Origin: Pseudomonadota bacterium
GTDB lineage: Bacteria; Bdellovibrionota; Bacteriovoracia; Bacteriovoracales; Bacteriovoracaceae
Reading direction: 5' to 3'
Assembly (NCBI GenBank): GCA_027487515.1
Contig: JAIYDL010000020.1
Location: forward strand, 1-64,000
Length of the DNA stretch: 64,000 nucleotides
The notes beneath the pieces are model-generated. The model saw only the letters and a program-made list of their open reading frames with translations, was not told where the DNA came from and did no database searches. The position numbers were made by a program, and so were the translations under genes. Positions 34,040 to 42,710 of this stretch are shown piece after piece; position 1 is the stretch's first letter, and each line of letters opens with the position of its first letter.

Positions 34040-34852
34040 TTACTGCCTCGATGCTCGATTGATTGTTTGGTTAAGCTCAGGCGAAACAGTGTCTCGAGTT
34101 TCTCCCGACGGTCGTGTCGACGAATACCCCATGTCCTGAGTACAGCGGACAGCGTTCTCGTCACCGTTACCGCAGTGCTCGGCTCGGCATGTTGAGAGAC
34201 GAGTAAGTCGAGCGCCCCCCTGGGCCTGTTCGCAGCTCACGAATCCTGTGCAGATTCGGTTTCTGGTGGAGGCCGTACAACCTGGGGAATTGATAAGACG
34301 TCGAGGTAGGTCATTGACCCATTTGCAGGTTTCGGCCTTTAAGCCCCGTAGTTGGACAGATGCTGCAGTAGCAGGAGTTTCAGGGGTTGCCGGTCGTGCT
34401 GGAGTTTCAGCAGGTCTGGCCGTCGGCTCAGGGGCTGCGGGAGTTGGCTCTGGTGCAGGACGGCCTGTACCTGGAGGTGCTCGTCGGTCATCTATGGCCA
34501 ACAAGGCTTCACAACTATTTTCCTGCGGTGCTGTCATCCACTGAGTTACGTGAGTTCGAGCGGAGAGAGAAAATCTGGTATTAGGAACATCGGAATTCAG
34601 CGCGCGATCGTAACGGTCTTTAAAGCAGGCCCCAACTGGGGTAAATCGAGTCAGACAAGCTGCATCGGTCCTACATATTTCTCTAATTCTTGTTTGAATT
34701 CGTAGGGACGTCGTACCAATGTTTTCCGGTTTAAAGCTATCTCCATTTAAGCCGTCTAAAACTGAAATCATCTGGCGTTCAAAAGCTGGATCTCGCCGGG
34801 CCATCGCTTGAAAGGACTGGGAAATCAGAACAATAAGTACTAGATATCTCAT
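34040..34852 (-). CDS. secreted protein with seven-Cys C-terminal domain
   Basis: 270 aa with signal MRYLVLIVLISQSFQAMA. The N-terminal domain has CRTDAACLTRF and FSLSARTHVTQW, with NSCEALLAID. The linker is a Pro/Ala/Thr stretch (about 135-165). The C-terminal shared domain has seven cysteines: TCKW, SPGC, ICTG, VSC, STC, EHCG and RCTQD. It ends NRASRQ, as do its paralogues (GSRQ, ASEQ). This is the first gene of the five-gene cluster, with a 76-nt gap from the small histidine-kinase-like gene. Confidence 0.8.
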   Translation of the reverse strand: MRYLVLIVLISQSFQAMARRDPAFERQMISVLDGLNGDSFKPENIGTTSLRIQTRIREICRTDAACLTRFTPVGACFKDRYDRALNSDVPNTRFSLSARTHVTQWMTAPQENSCEALLAIDDRRAPPGTGRPAPEPTPAAPEPTARPAETPARPATPETPATAASVQLRGLKAETCKWVNDLPRRLINSPGCTASTRNRICTGFVSCEQAQGGARLTRLSTCRAEHCGNGDENAVRCTQDMGYSSTRPSGETRDTVSPELNQTINRASRQ

Positions 34853-34928
34853 AAGTGTTCCTTTGTTTAGGACTTACAAGATACCATATCGGAACACTCG
34901 GGAATTTCTTTAGCGGATTAATCTAAAG

Positions 34929-35159
34929 TTATTCTGTACTGCCGGAATCGGCTACAGAATGAACATGCTCTCGGAGCTGTTTAAGTGTATGTATTGATTT
35001 TTTCACGTGCTCATCTGCCTTGCGTAACCTCTGTATCTCATCCGCCAACTGCGGGTGACTACGAGACATAAGGGTGATGACTCTCGTGAGTGAAGCATCA
35101 ATCACTGAAAAAGAGTTCGCAAGATCGTGAATATACTTGCGGGTTTCGTCAAAACTCAT
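34929..35159 (-). CDS. small protein resembling a histidine-kinase dimerisation helix
   Basis: 76 aa, entirely helical, with no signal or membrane segment. It begins MSFDETRKYIHDLANSFSVI: an H-D-L-A-N-x-F pattern like the phospho-acceptor H-box of histidine kinases (HDLNN or HELRN types). It continues with a charged coiled coil (EIQRLRKADEHVKK). There is no ATPase domain. It could be an orphan phosphotransfer or DHp-type domain, or simply a helical protein. It is the last gene of the oxidase locus, 48 nt after subunit IV. Confidence 0.6.
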   Translation of the reverse strand: MSFDETRKYIHDLANSFSVIDASLTRVITLMSRSHPQLADEIQRLRKADEHVKKSIHTLKQLREHVHSVADSGSTE

Positions 35160-35206
35160 GCTGTGCCTTCCTAGAGAGGGGCCAGGATAGGTCCCTTGGA
35201 TTCAGA

Positions 35207-35524
35207 CTAGTACGGCTTGAACATGGCCTCAAGGCATAGGACAGTAGCGTAAACTCCAGCCATGATCGGAATCGCAGCGACGAATTTCATCCACTTTGTT
35301 TCTTCCTTCAAGTGCATGTAGTAGTACGCCACGATGAACGCCTTACCTACCGCAAGACCCGTGAGCGCGGAGCCCTTGCCGAACTTAGAGATGCCCGGAA
35401 TCTCAGCGACCCAAATTTCGATCGCTGTGAGCACCGCAAGGATGATGAAGATAAAGATGTACTCTTTCTTATGGCTCTTGTGCTCAACGTGTTCGAGAGC
35501 ATGAGAATGGTGATTATCGGCCAC
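35207..35524 (-). CDS. cytochrome c oxidase subunit IV
   Basis: 105 aa with a His-rich cytoplasmic start (ADNHHSHALEH) and three membrane helices: IFIFIILAVLTAIEIWV, LTGLAVGKAFIVAYYYMHLK and a last one near VAAIPIMAGVYATVLC. The YYYMHLK motif after helix 2 is typical of the prokaryotic COX4 family. It is an accessory subunit that stabilises the aa3/caa3 oxidase. It starts 3 nt after sco in the operon. Confidence 0.9.
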   Translation of the reverse strand: MADNHHSHALEHVEHKSHKKEYIFIFIILAVLTAIEIWVAEIPGISKFGKGSALTGLAVGKAFIVAYYYMHLKEETKWMKFVAAIPIMAGVYATVLCLEAMFKPY

Positions 35525-35527
35525 GGA

Positions 35528-36193
35528 TTACTCCTTCGTAGAGGGGCGGTTGATCAACAGCCCGACGTCAATCATAAGTTTATTTACATCATTAGTATCG
35601 AATGAATAGTACCCGCGGATCCGACTTTCGCCATCGACGAGGACGATCTTCTCCGAGTGAGCGATCTCTATCAGGCTCTTTGGATTCTGCTCAATGCCGA
35701 CCTTGAAGCCATCACGATAGAGCTTGAAGAGTGCATCCTTGTCAGGACCTGTGAGGAAAGTCCACACATAGGGATTGGCATTGTGCTTTCTCGCCAAATC
35801 ATAGAGGACACGCTCATTGTCATGCTCGGGATCAACCGTAAAGGTCACAACCGCAACTTTTGTGCCGGTGCCACGAACGCGTTTCTGAATCTTCTCAAGA
35901 TCTCCGAGCATCTTCGGACAAACGGAAGGGCACCTAGAAAACACGAAGTTCGCTAGGTAGACGCGACCCTTGAGGTCTTGCGAACCAAAGCGCTGGCCGT
36001 TCTCGGAGATCAGCTGGAACTCCGGAACGGTGGCAATGATAGGCAGATCCGGCGGAAGAGTTCGATTCAGGGACTTCCAGATCGGGTACGAAAACCCGAG
36101 GAGGAGGAAGAGGACCCAGAAGAGCTTCGAGCGAACGAGCTTCTCGATCGCGTTCGTTTTCCTGATGAATGCCGGCCCAACCGCAGTTGCCAT
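35528..36193 (-). CDS. SCO1/SenC copper chaperone
   Basis: 221 aa with one N-terminal transmembrane helix (about 24-42) and a thioredoxin-like periplasmic domain. Copper ligands are Cys88 and Cys92 (SRCPSVCPK) and His179 (IAHSEK). FTVDPEHD sits where the family has its Asp motif. Sco delivers copper to the CuA site of subunit II or keeps its cysteines reduced. It shares a 1-nt overlap with the cytochrome c gene before it. Confidence 0.95.
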   Translation of the reverse strand: MATAVGPAFIRKTNAIEKLVRSKLFWVLFLLLGFSYPIWKSLNRTLPPDLPIIATVPEFQLISENGQRFGSQDLKGRVYLANFVFSRCPSVCPKMLGDLEKIQKRVRGTGTKVAVVTFTVDPEHDNERVLYDLARKHNANPYVWTFLTGPDKDALFKLYRDGFKVGIEQNPKSLIEIAHSEKIVLVDGESRIRGYYSFDTNDVNKLMIDVGLLINRPSTKE

Positions 36194-37080
36194 TACTGTG
36201 AACCGCCGAGCTTATCCATGAGTTTGTTCCGCTCAGTGAGATTCGCTCCCGTTTCCTGGAGATGCTTCACGTAGTAGGCCAGGGCCCAGAGCTCGTCGTC
36301 GGCGACGACGTCTTTCCAGCCCGGCATCCCGGAACCCGTTACTCCGTACATCAACCGCTGGACGATGCTCTGGACATCTGTGATCGAGCGAAGAGGATGG
36401 TAGGTGAAGTCTGGAGGGAGAATTTTGTAATTGTACTCGCCGTCCTGAGATTTGAGTTGGAAGTAGTCGGCTGCGGTGGTGTCGATGTCAGCACCTGCTT
36501 CTTTCGCCCAACCCTGAACCTCTTCGCGAGTGGCGTAGGCCCGGTGGCACTGAGTACACGCGGCAGTCACGTGGTAAACCTTGCGGCCTTTCTCAATGGC
36601 GATGTGCTCATAGGTATCACCGAACGGATCTTTCGGGAGTTCGAACTTTGTTCCAAGAACCTTGTCCTTCCCTTCCCAGGTCTGAGGAGCGTAGGTCTTG
36701 ATGTACTGAATGACCGCATCGAGCCGCTCGTCGGAGATGTCCCACTTAAGCATGGCCGAGCCGTTAAGACCGTGGCGGATGATACGAGCAAAGTCCTCAT
36801 CATGGGGAAGCTCACCGTAAGGAACCCAAGGAAACTTATACAAACCCTGGGTCAAATTCCGTGGTGGTGGCAGAAGACCTTTGGCCGAAGGACCGTTGCC
36901 CTTCCCATCCATGCCGTGGCACTGGATACAGTATTCGACGTAAGTCGTATACCCGAGGTTCAGCGTCGCTGCACTTACCTGCTTTCCGCCGAGGATTTTT
37001 CCCTCCCGGAACGGCTGCTTCTCGACGACGCAAGAAGCGAAGAGGAAAAGGCCCAGGACTAAAATAAGCGAAAGTTTCAT
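36193..37080 (-). CDS. diheme cytochrome c lipoprotein
   Basis: 295 aa from ATG 37080, which gives lipobox FASC with Cys17; the ORF extends back seven codons. It has two CxxCH heme c sites: Cys51-Cys54-His55 (CIQCHGMDGKG) and Cys175-Cys178-His179 (CTQCHRAY). The N-terminal domain resembles a class I cytochrome. The gene lies between subunit III and sco, so the protein is a likely membrane-anchored electron donor to CuA, working like the cytochrome c domain of caa3 oxidases. Subunit II here has no fused cytochrome domain, which supports that idea. Confidence 0.9.
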   Translation of the reverse strand: MKLSLILVLGLFLFASCVVEKQPFREGKILGGKQVSAATLNLGYTTYVEYCIQCHGMDGKGNGPSAKGLLPPPRNLTQGLYKFPWVPYGELPHDEDFARIIRHGLNGSAMLKWDISDERLDAVIQYIKTYAPQTWEGKDKVLGTKFELPKDPFGDTYEHIAIEKGRKVYHVTAACTQCHRAYATREEVQGWAKEAGADIDTTAADYFQLKSQDGEYNYKILPPDFTYHPLRSITDVQSIVQRLMYGVTGSGMPGWKDVVADDELWALAYYVKHLQETGANLTERNKLMDKLGGSQ

Positions 37081-37090
37081 CGTCTTTCCT

Positions 37091-37648
37091 TTATAAAACA
37101 AACAACATTAAATACATCAAAAACCAGATCACACCTAAGAAGTGCCAAAACTTGCCGACGTTGATGAGCTTCACGTCTGTCAGCCCCGTCGGTCGGAAGA
37201 AGATCAAGTATCCGAGCCAAAGGACCAGGGCCAGGGCCAGAACAATGTGGCCCGCGTGCAACCAGGTAAAGGCGTACACCATGCTCGGAACGTTACCGTT
37301 CGACGCCAAGATTCCGGAAGCAGCAAGGGAGTTCCAGAGCAAAAACTGAAGGACTAAAAAAAGAACACCCAGCCCAAAAGTAGCAGACCACAGGGCTTTT
37401 TTCTCAGTCCTTCTCTCGAGGAGCACAAATGTCCAAGAACTAAGCCCCATCACAACGGTGCTCAGAAACGGGAGCAGTTTGGGAAGATTCTCGATCTCCA
37501 CCGGAGGCCAAGCTGGAGCGTTGAATCGGACAAGAAAATAGCCCAGGAAAAGGCTTGAAAACATCATCCCAAAAGAAATCAGAGTGACGGTCATCGCCAC
37601 TGAGTTTTTGAAATGATTCAGCTCGTCCGCTGGGCCCTTGGTGATCAT
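37091..37648 (-). CDS. cytochrome c oxidase subunit III-like protein (shorter copy)
   Basis: 185 aa with five predicted helices. SFGMMFSSLFLGYFLVRF is helix 1, and the family's later features FTWLHAGHIVLAL near 128 and FWHFLGVIWFLMYL near 168 are present. It is a heme-copper oxidase subunit III relative, separate from the 209-aa copy at 42707. The two probably fill one role each in different oxidase assemblies or act as halves; this needs testing. It sits directly after subunit I (1 nt). Confidence 0.88.
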   Translation of the reverse strand: MITKGPADELNHFKNSVAMTVTLISFGMMFSSLFLGYFLVRFNAPAWPPVEIENLPKLLPFLSTVVMGLSSWTFVLLERRTEKKALWSATFGLGVLFLVLQFLLWNSLAASGILASNGNVPSMVYAFTWLHAGHIVLALALVLWLGYLIFFRPTGLTDVKLINVGKFWHFLGVIWFLMYLMLFVL

Positions 37649-37649
37649 C

Positions 37650-39386
37650 TTAGACCTTCACCAGCTCTTCAGTCTGGTACTGGTAATCTCGGCCTGTGGT
37701 CAGATTCGGGTTACCGAATTCATGAGGTCCACACTTCACAACTGGAATATCTTTAAAGTTGTAATGCGGGGCCGGAGAATCGATCTCCCACTCGAGGGTA
37801 CCCACTCCCCACGGATTCTTTCCTGCAGCTGGGTAATTCTTCGCAAATACAGTCTTGAAGAGATTGTAGATAAAAAGGATTTGGGCAGCAGCGGCGAAGA
37901 AAGCCGAGTACGAGATAAAATTATTGATCGGAATGAGTTTATGAAGGAACTCGTAAATAAACGGATTGTAGAGACGCCGGTGCATCCCACCGTAACCTAC
38001 GATCATCATTCCCATGAAGATACCGTTGATACCAATCATCGTGAGCCAGAAGTGCCACTTGGCTAGAGTCTCGTTCATCATCCGGCCAAACATCTTTGGC
38101 ATCCAGAAATAGACCCCAGCGAAGCCACCAAGGAGAACCGATGCGGCCATTGTGTAGTGGAAGTGACCGACCACGAAGTAGGTATCATGGAGGTAGAGGT
38201 CAATCGACGTGGAAGCAAGGTAAAGCCCGGTAAGACCTCCCAGCCCAAACACGAACACAACTCCGAGAGAGAAAAGCATCGGTGAGTGGAACTGGATCGA
38301 CCCCTTCCAAATCGTCCCGAGCCAGTTGGCGAAGAAGATCGCCGACGGGATAGAGATGAGCATGGTAAGAGTCATGAAAGATTGAGTCAGCAGCGGCGAC
38401 ATCTGTGTCGTGTACATGTGGTGACCATACACGACCGTAGAGAGGACTGTGATCGCCGAGAGCGAAAGTGCAGTCATTTTGTAACCGAAGGCAGGCTTTC
38501 GGGCAAAGAAAGAGAGAAGGTCAGATACGATACCCCAGGCCGGGAGAATGAGGATGTACACTTCCGGGTGACCGAAGATCCAGAACACGTGTTGGAAGAG
38601 GATCGGATCGCCTCGACCCGACGTCGCGGCGGCACCGGCCAAGAAGAAGGTTGTTCCAAAGACGCGGTCAAAAGTAAGGAGCAATAAACCAGCTCCGAGA
38701 ACAGGGACGAAAATCGCATTAAGGATCGCCGTCAGCCACAGACCCCAGATCGTCAGAGGCATCTTAAAATAGCCCATGCCTGGTGCGCGGAGGGTAATGA
38801 CGGTGGTGATGTAATTCACGGCCCCCATCGTGGAAGAAATACCGAATAAGAAAAGAGAGATGAGCCACATGGTCTGACCAGCACCCGGCTGACCGATGTT
38901 CGTCGAAAGGGTTGGGTAAGAAGTCCAACCGCCAGCGGCGCCTCCGAGAGGAATGCAGAGGGAGGCAAAGAGCACCAACCCAGATGCCATGGCGAACCAA
39001 AACGAGAGCATGTTCAAGGTTGGAAAGATCATGTCTCGGGCACCGATCATCAAGGGAATGCAGTAGTTTCCGAAGCAACCAATGAGGAGCGGCGTGATGA
39101 AGAAGAAGATCATGATCGTGCCGTGCAAAGTAAAGAGCATGGCATAGGTATCAGGGGGAACCACTCCGCCCGAAGCCGGGAAGAGCATGTTACCAATGAG
39201 AGGAACCGGAACACCTGGGTACGCCAGAGTCCAGCGGATCAAGATCGACATGAGTCCACCGACGAGGCCCCAGAACAGGGCGTACCAAAGGAACTGCTTG
39301 GCGATCACTTTGTGGTCGTAAGAAACGACGTATTTTGACCAGAAGCTCGTTGGAGCATCATGAATGTGTTGTTCGACGAAGGCCAT
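37650..39386 (-). CDS. ctaD: cytochrome c oxidase subunit I
   Basis: 578 aa, multi-pass. The metal ligands are all visible: His88 (heme a), His273 with Tyr277 (HPEVY, CuB and crosslink), His322-His323 (CuB), His408 (heme a3) and His410 (heme a). The PAWG segment follows. The pattern fits A-type aa3 oxidases. It reduces oxygen to water and pumps protons. It shares a 1-nt overlap with subunit II and is followed by subunit III, cytochrome c, sco and subunit IV. Confidence 0.97.
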   Translation of the reverse strand: MAFVEQHIHDAPTSFWSKYVVSYDHKVIAKQFLWYALFWGLVGGLMSILIRWTLAYPGVPVPLIGNMLFPASGGVVPPDTYAMLFTLHGTIMIFFFITPLLIGCFGNYCIPLMIGARDMIFPTLNMLSFWFAMASGLVLFASLCIPLGGAAGGWTSYPTLSTNIGQPGAGQTMWLISLFLFGISSTMGAVNYITTVITLRAPGMGYFKMPLTIWGLWLTAILNAIFVPVLGAGLLLLTFDRVFGTTFFLAGAAATSGRGDPILFQHVFWIFGHPEVYILILPAWGIVSDLLSFFARKPAFGYKMTALSLSAITVLSTVVYGHHMYTTQMSPLLTQSFMTLTMLISIPSAIFFANWLGTIWKGSIQFHSPMLFSLGVVFVFGLGGLTGLYLASTSIDLYLHDTYFVVGHFHYTMAASVLLGGFAGVYFWMPKMFGRMMNETLAKWHFWLTMIGINGIFMGMMIVGYGGMHRRLYNPFIYEFLHKLIPINNFISYSAFFAAAAQILFIYNLFKTVFAKNYPAAGKNPWGVGTLEWEIDSPAPHYNFKDIPVVKCGPHEFGNPNLTTGRDYQYQTEELVKV

Positions 39387-40219
39387 TATCTACTCTCCCA
39401 CTTCCAACCCCAGCGGAGATCCATGCTCTCCGTGTCGTTGGTAGCTAATGCACGTTCATGAGTTTCGTTCAACCAGCGCTGGTAGTTGTCGGCGTCGAGC
39501 ACCTGCAGCCGCGCTTTCATCAGGTAGTGATGTGGTCCGCACATCTCCGCACAGGCGATTTCGTAATCCCCTACTCTGTTGGTATCAAACCAGATTTTAG
39601 CAAACCGACCTGGGATCGCATCGGCCTTGATCCTAGCGTTAACCAGGTAGAAGGCGTGGATGACATCCTTCGAGGTCATCTGGATCATGACTTTCTTGTT
39701 CACCGGAACCACAAGTCTGTTGAGCTCCACCACGTCGTCGGCGGTGTTAAACTCCCCATCTTTCCCGGCGTGCCGGAAGTTCCAGGCCCACTGCTGCGCC
39801 AGGACCTGAACCTTGATGACTTCCGGATCATTCTCCGGAAAGTTCCAAAACACTTCTTTCATGTCGTGGGAAGACACACGAGTGATCACGAGATCCACGG
39901 ATAAGAAAACCCCGAGCCCAATGGCCGCAGTGATCAGGAGGTGATTCTTCTCGTTACCATGGGTGTAGAAAGCTTTCTTGTGCCGTTTGGCCGAGTAGAG
40001 GAAGGAGAACCCGAAGAGTCCAATACACACCAGTGCGAACCAGAAGAGGTTCACATAAGTCGTGTAGTTGAAGAGCCACTCGATTAAGTGCCCAGAGCTT
40101 GAAATGTCTACCGGCGGCTTCACGCGCTCCCAAAAGCTCATCTGCTCCTCTGCTTTGAGGACCAGTTCGCTTCCGGCCGCAATCATTCCGGTCAGACGTT
40201 CATAAAATGAAAAGTCCAT
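39386..40219 (-). CDS. ctaC: cytochrome c oxidase subunit II
   Basis: 277 aa with two membrane helices (about 55-75 and 94-113) and a periplasmic cupredoxin domain. CuA ligands are His188 (VIHAF), Cys223, Glu225, Cys227, His231 and Met234 (CAEMCGPHHYLM). The QWAWNF aromatic motif near 142-148 accepts electrons from cytochrome c. There is no lipobox or fused cytochrome c domain. It starts the second block of the oxidase locus, after a 145-nt spacer that probably carries a promoter. Confidence 0.96.
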   Translation of the reverse strand: MDFSFYERLTGMIAAGSELVLKAEEQMSFWERVKPPVDISSSGHLIEWLFNYTTYVNLFWFALVCIGLFGFSFLYSAKRHKKAFYTHGNEKNHLLITAAIGLGVFLSVDLVITRVSSHDMKEVFWNFPENDPEVIKVQVLAQQWAWNFRHAGKDGEFNTADDVVELNRLVVPVNKKVMIQMTSKDVIHAFYLVNARIKADAIPGRFAKIWFDTNRVGDYEIACAEMCGPHHYLMKARLQVLDADNYQRWLNETHERALATNDTESMDLRWGWKWESR

Positions 40220-40364
40220 CCCACAACATCCTGAGAAAAGATTAATAATAAAGTGCTTTAACTTATCGAATAATATCCCAATTTCTGAGCTTCATCTAGC
40301 CAAAAGGATTGGAAAAATGCTGTGCCTTGTCCCAAACTGGCCAGGTCAAATGTTTAGACAAATG

Positions 40365-42080
40365 TTAGCGCAGCACCAGGAGGATGCCGAGGATCAATGG
40401 GAGGTAAAAGAGGGTCCCAAAAAAATAGATCCTGGCCCAGATCTTCTGCCGATGCTCGTCTCTCATGAAGAGGCCAATGACCGCCAGACTCAAGAGAATG
40501 ACACTGATCATCAGAGAGCCCCAGAGGTAGCCCTCTCCCCTCCAGTTGGCCAAATAAGGAATGAATCCGAACAGCATCAGGAGGAGGCTATAGAGGATAA
40601 TGTTCCACCGCAAAAAGGAGAAAGAATGAGTCTGAGCGAAGGTCACAAAACGAGCGGAGCTGTACTCTGATTTGCGGTACAGGCTGATGGCCATGAAATG
40701 GGGAATCTGCCACAGGAAGAGGATCCCAAAGAGGTAGACCCCGAAACCACCCAGGCCGTTCGTGGTGAGAGTCCACCCCATGAGAGTCGGGATCGCCCCA
40801 GGTATGGCACCTAGGTAAAGGGCGTAGGGTGTTTTCAGCTTAAGTGGGGTGTAAACATAAAGATAAGAGAGAGCAGCGAAGAGGCCCAAAAGAGCTGTCA
40901 AAAGATTGGCGGTAGCCATGAGAATGAGGGTCCCGCAGGCAATCAGGGACCATCCCCAAATTAGGGCCACCCGAGGTTCCAGGCGTCCTGCCGGAAGAGG
41001 CCTATCCTTCGTCCTATCCATGAGCCGATCGAGGTCTCGCTCGATGTACGAATTCAACGCCAAGCTGCCGGCGGCCTGCAACCAGATAGCGACAAGAGAA
41101 ACGAGAAGGAAGATGAGGTTCAATCCCAAGGGTGCCAGGAGGACGCCCACGAGCAAGGTGATCACCACGAGGATGGTGAGCTTTGGTTTAAAGAGGTCAA
41201 GGAGATCGTTCAGATGGGTCGGAACTGGCCTCCCAAAAAAGTGGTACTCGTAGCGGCGCAGTCGCAGGATTAAAAATAGGAGAACCATGAACGAACCGAG
41301 GGCGGCCGTGAAGTGCCAGAAGATCAACTCCCGAGACGAGCTTCGCCCCATCTGCAGGCCCAGCAGGAGCTGACAAACCATCAGGGCAGTTCCGAAGACG
41401 GCGGCCGACTTCCACCGGGGAAGGTGCTTGGCGAGGTAGCTAAAAACGAAGAGGCCCCCGAGGGTGGTTAAGATTCCAAACGAGCGGTGAATGAGGGAGA
41501 GGCTTCCGGCCAGGGGAATCTGACTTTGGAGCTTCCAGCACGCCCAAAAATCAAGCGAGGCCTCGCAGCTCGCAAGGAGAGAGGACTTCCGGAGAATGCC
41601 ACCAAGGATGAACTGGAAGAGGAGGAGGAAGAGAAAAAATCCGGTGACGTCCTTGAGCTTCGGGTTCCAGGTCGAGCGGAGTGCGCTGTCGAAAGAAAGT
41701 GCGCGGGTTCCCTCGAGGGAAGCGAGGTAGAGCAAAGAAAAGATAAGATGGAGCACCGTCGTCACGGTGGGAAGCTTATACGTGAACGTCGCCCACCCCA
41801 AAAGGGACTGCAAAACGATCAGGAAGACTGGAAGGAGGGCCTTGCCTCGGAGGTCACGGAATCGGGCCACGGCCCAGACGAGGCTGCCGACTCCGAGAAG
41901 GCCCGCGAGGAAGCGGTGGAGCGATTCGTAGAAGGCGGGGCCCATGATCAGAGGATGAAACTCACCGTAGCAGAGGGGCCAGTCGGGGCAAACGAGCGCG
42001 GACTTTAGCACCTGTAGCTGGGCCCCGATGAGGAGAACCACCACAGTGCCCAGATAAAGAAGGTAGAAAAGAAAGGTCAT
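40365..42080 (-). CDS. fused heme A synthase (CtaA) and heme O synthase (CtaB)
   Basis: 571 aa from ATG 42080, whose ATGA overlaps the DUF420 stop; the 34-codon extension is dropped. Residues 1-280 are CtaA, with the CPDWPLCYG signature at 31-39 and heme-ligand histidines 55, 111, 198 and 256. From about 290 comes CtaB, with LFKPKLT at 296-302 and the prenyl motif NSYIERDLDRLMDRT near 343 (Glu347 at the usual first Asp) and PLPAG. One polypeptide would farnesylate heme B and oxidise heme O to heme A. The fusion order is the reverse of the reaction order. Confidence 0.94.
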   Translation of the reverse strand: MTFLFYLLYLGTVVVLLIGAQLQVLKSALVCPDWPLCYGEFHPLIMGPAFYESLHRFLAGLLGVGSLVWAVARFRDLRGKALLPVFLIVLQSLLGWATFTYKLPTVTTVLHLIFSLLYLASLEGTRALSFDSALRSTWNPKLKDVTGFFLFLLLFQFILGGILRKSSLLASCEASLDFWACWKLQSQIPLAGSLSLIHRSFGILTTLGGLFVFSYLAKHLPRWKSAAVFGTALMVCQLLLGLQMGRSSSRELIFWHFTAALGSFMVLLFLILRLRRYEYHFFGRPVPTHLNDLLDLFKPKLTILVVITLLVGVLLAPLGLNLIFLLVSLVAIWLQAAGSLALNSYIERDLDRLMDRTKDRPLPAGRLEPRVALIWGWSLIACGTLILMATANLLTALLGLFAALSYLYVYTPLKLKTPYALYLGAIPGAIPTLMGWTLTTNGLGGFGVYLFGILFLWQIPHFMAISLYRKSEYSSARFVTFAQTHSFSFLRWNIILYSLLLMLFGFIPYLANWRGEGYLWGSLMISVILLSLAVIGLFMRDEHRQKIWARIYFFGTLFYLPLILGILLVLR

Positions 42081-42496
42081 GGGAACCAGACGTAGAGCAT
42101 CAAGTAGACAAGGACCCCAGTGACCGAAACGTACATCCAAATCGGAAACGTAATCCGAGCAATCTTTTTGTGCTTCTCCCACTCCTGGCGGTAAGCGTGC
42201 CAGAAGGTTTTCAGAATCATCGGTACCATCAGCGCCGCGAGGATGATGTGGGGGATGAGAATGACGAGGTAGACGGTTTTAATGAAGCCCAGATCCGGGA
42301 ACTTTTTCGAGGGTACGTGGTAGTGGTAGATCAAGTAGCTCGTCAGAAACGCTGCCGAAACCACAAGTGCCGAAACCATCAATCCCCGGTGAAGATCCCG
42401 GTGCTTCTTTTTAATTGCAATGTATCCAGAGAGGAGAAGGACACCGGCCACAGTGTTGAGGCAGGCATTAAGGGTTGGCAGATCCTGGATTGTCAT
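42077..42496 (-). CDS. DUF420 membrane protein (CtaM-like)
   Basis: 139 aa with four predicted helices and family motifs LNTVAGVLLLSGY, KHRDLHRGLM and the His-rich TSYLIYHYHV and IPHIILA. The Firmicute relative CtaM is needed for heme-copper aa3 oxidase maturation; that role here is inferred from family and operon position. It overlaps the small upstream gene by 29 nt and the CtaAB start by 4 nt. Confidence 0.87.
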   Translation of the reverse strand: MTIQDLPTLNACLNTVAGVLLLSGYIAIKKKHRDLHRGLMVSALVVSAAFLTSYLIYHYHVPSKKFPDLGFIKTVYLVILIPHIILAALMVPMILKTFWHAYRQEWEKHKKIARITFPIWMYVSVTGVLVYLMLYVWFP

Positions 42497-42710
42497 GGGC
42501 CTCTTTCAAGCTCTGAGTGAGCACGCGGTGCTTTTTTATCATCCTGTAGATCAGGTAATACGGAATATAGATCGCGAGAATGAATAAGGCCAGAATCAGT
42601 GTTGTGTTTGAGTCCTTCCCGCCCTGAGTACTGCCGGCGCAGTACGGACACGCGAGAAGGTCTGAGACAAATAATAGACTAAAAATAAAGACCAGTGTCC
42701 TGGGGATCAT
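42468..42710 (-). CDS. small exported membrane protein of the oxidase operon
   Basis: 80 aa. A signal-like helix (MIPRTLVFIFSLLFVSDLLA) is followed by CPYCAGS, then a second helix (LILALFILAIYIPYYLIYRM) and a basic tail. The CPYC motif is redox-active in thioredoxin-like proteins or could bind metal; with only this short domain, the role is a guess. It overlaps subunit III by 4 nt and DUF420 by 29 nt, so it is firmly part of the operon. Confidence 0.75.
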   Translation of the reverse strand: MIPRTLVFIFSLLFVSDLLACPYCAGSTQGGKDSNTTLILALFILAIYIPYYLIYRMIKKHRVLTQSLKEAHDNPGSANP

